From Artemia franciscana (lineage: Eukaryota; Arthropoda; Branchiopoda; Anostraca; Artemiidae), in the NCBI RefSeq assembly GCF_032884065.1, contig NC_088875.1, positions 46,538,026-46,602,025 on the forward strand: 64,000 nucleotides of DNA, given 5' to 3'. Shown here piece after piece: positions 62,131 through 64,000 of the stretch. Made by a program: the position numbers and the translations under genes. The notes under the pieces are model-generated. The model made no database searches. It was not told where the DNA came from and saw nothing but the letters and a program-made list of their open reading frames with translations. Within the stretch, counting starts at the first letter, position 1, and the number at the start of each line of letters is the position of its first letter.

Positions 62131-64000
62131 CAATAGAGAATGTATAGCATTGGCTATTTCAATTGAATGCTACAAGTTTTTTGTTAGATCTAAGTTTTAT
62201 TTAAATACTGGGCATATACACAATATATTCTCTTTTTAATTCCCACTGTGTCGAGAATTCAAACTCAAAAATATGGGCAGAATTTCTTTGTTTCAACCCA
62301 TGATTTGTAATCTGACTTTGTTACTGAATATTGAAAAAGTATTTATATTTAAAAAAACACTTATTGATGGCAGCTTTTACGAAGCATTAAACCAACTTAT
62401 TTCATTGAACGAATTTACTGTTGTTAAGATGAAAAATATCCCAATTTTGTGCATATAGCTACCTAATTTGATTGTCCCGTTTGAAGGTTTATCTTTAACC
62501 TAATGATTCGAAACTAGAATAGAGATTTACACATAATACAAAGGCAAAAAACACCACAGCTTCTTTAACTTACCTTAGGCTGCAGCTAAGCAAAAGACAT
62601 CATTAAAAATATGCAACTTATAAAATTTCAGAGAATAGTTTGACACTACAATCCTTCAAAACCTTCAGCCATGATTATGCATTATTTCTTCATTCGTTCT
62701 GTCCATTAATCTTCTAGGATCTTTTCGAATCCCAATTTCCTGAAAATAATGTCATTAATTAATTAATTGCTTAATATTAAAAAACACTTTCCCAGAATCA
62801 AATTTTCTGGCGACTTGGCATCCACAAATCTTGATTAGCGGTTTAATATTATTCTGATTCTATATTTGGGCTTACATTTAGTATTTTCTCTGCTGCTTAC
62901 ATGAAAACTATTTGAATAATTAAGTTCATTTGAGCCCATGTGAAAAGACTTTCAAGAAAAAATGATTATAATGAAAGTAGAGCGAAAAAAATCAGATGAA
63001 CAGATCAAATTGCTCCTTAGCCCATGCAAAAAATCTATAAATAGCTCAAACAAGTTAACCACTGAAGTTTTCATATACTTGTACTTAGGCAAAGACAGAA
63101 CTTAAAAGGAAACCCAAACCCTCTCCCCCAAAATATACATTTTATTTTGCAAAAAGTTTCACAACAAAGACAACAAAGACTAAACCGTAAAATTATAATC
63201 TAAGTGTTCTCTTTATTGTTTTTTTTCGACTAAGATATATTTTTGCTTAAGGGTATATAGACAGAAATTATCATAAAGAAGACTATCGTTTCTATTCCTT
63301 TTAAAGTAAAATACAAATAATTTGAAATTTAGGGAAGTATAATCTAGGAGAAGCAGTAAGGACTGTCACATTCTGAGATGATATGTCAGAGTAAAATTAA
63401 ACACTAACGAATTAACAAAATAAAATGTTTTTTTTCTTATAGTCATTTCTTATTATCTTTCTACCGAAGTTCCTTCATCAAAATGTTTAAATACTGTTTC
63501 ATATATTTCCCTAATATTATACTGATCTGTCTGAGGAGAAGGGGGGGGGGGGCAAAAGTACACTGATGTGCCATTGACAGAGAAAGGTAGCGTAACTCAA
63601 TAACCTTTTTGTAGCCGCTTATCTCTTCTGTAAAATTGGGATTAATCGACTAATCTTTGCTTCACGTTTTCCTACGAAAAAAATTATAACACTATAAGAG
63701 TGTGGTTGACTCAACCTGAACCAAAGTGCTATATCTGATTTAATCTTTAAGTACAAAAGAAATCAAACTTAAAGTTTTTTTTTCTTCCCCGGTTCCATCT
63801 TAGGTCTAATCAGCCAGTTTCCTTGGCGGTTCCTTGGATCCTAGGCAGTTTCCTTTGGTCTCTTCTAATTGTTATTTACGGTTTTATTTGAGTTGTTATG
63901 ACATTATCAAGGTTAGATCCCTGCTTAAAGCTTCCCCAAACATAGTGTTTGAAATTATTTTTTTTTTTCAAATGAAAGCATGAACTAGTCTGATGAAATT
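62131..64000. other. Gene-free AT-rich stretch to the window end
   Basis: No gene is recognised. Features are limited to a G12 run at 63541-63552 and AT-rich unique sequence. Confidence 0.5.

Noticed and set aside
62273..62458. 61-codon plus-strand frame MGRISLFQPMICNLTLLLN
   Set aside because: Short, AT-driven composition, no similarity or context to support it.

Overview
This is a eukaryotic, AT-rich, repeat-dense genomic window with one recognisable protein-coding gene. That gene is a complete eight-exon cystathionine gamma-lyase (CTH) on the minus strand, with its ATG at 30046 and its TAA at 3190. The spliced reading frame closes exactly (1,200 nt, 399 aa). The catalytic residues sit where the animal enzyme has them, including the PLP lysine at residue 212. 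The 1.2 kb of coding sequence is spread over about 27 kb by seven introns of roughly 1.1 to 6.9 kb that are full of repeats. One intron uses a GC-AG splice pair, fixed by reading phase.

The organism is an invertebrate animal. The repeat vocabulary matches what I remember of brine shrimp (Artemia) genomic sequence: families ending in short hairpins, foldback elements around 'GAAAGTAAGGAGC', and frequent runs of 10-15 G or C. This is recollection only and was not checked against a database.

Layout. 1-2820: AT-rich DNA with local tandem duplications. 2821-30076: the CTH gene. Intron 7 holds a tRNA-Leu-derived SINE. Intron 6 holds a short CRE/E-box-rich patch. Intron 5 holds a 2.2 kb Helitron-like element with ~290-bp tandem repeats. 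Intron 4 holds long TA microsatellites, a 374-bp tandem duplication, a LINE tail and a decayed LINE reverse transcriptase. Intron 3 holds two more LINE fragments. Intron 2 holds tandem duplications. Intron 1 holds a perfect-armed inverted-repeat element. 30077-64000: no convincing host gene. It holds LINE remnants, two more inverted-repeat elements (one nested in a foldback element), a second Helitron-like element carrying a tRNA-Pro-like sequence, a composite repeat ending in a hairpin, LINE C-terminal duplications, and a minus-strand LINE whose catalytic core is deleted.

Most promising leads: (i) the Helitron-like family with matching end sequences and a conserved 3' hairpin; (ii) a roughly 310-370 bp inverted-repeat family whose arms match closely within each copy but differ between copies; (iii) a run of three abutting hairpins in intron 4. 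No operon, CRISPR array or bacterial system is present.
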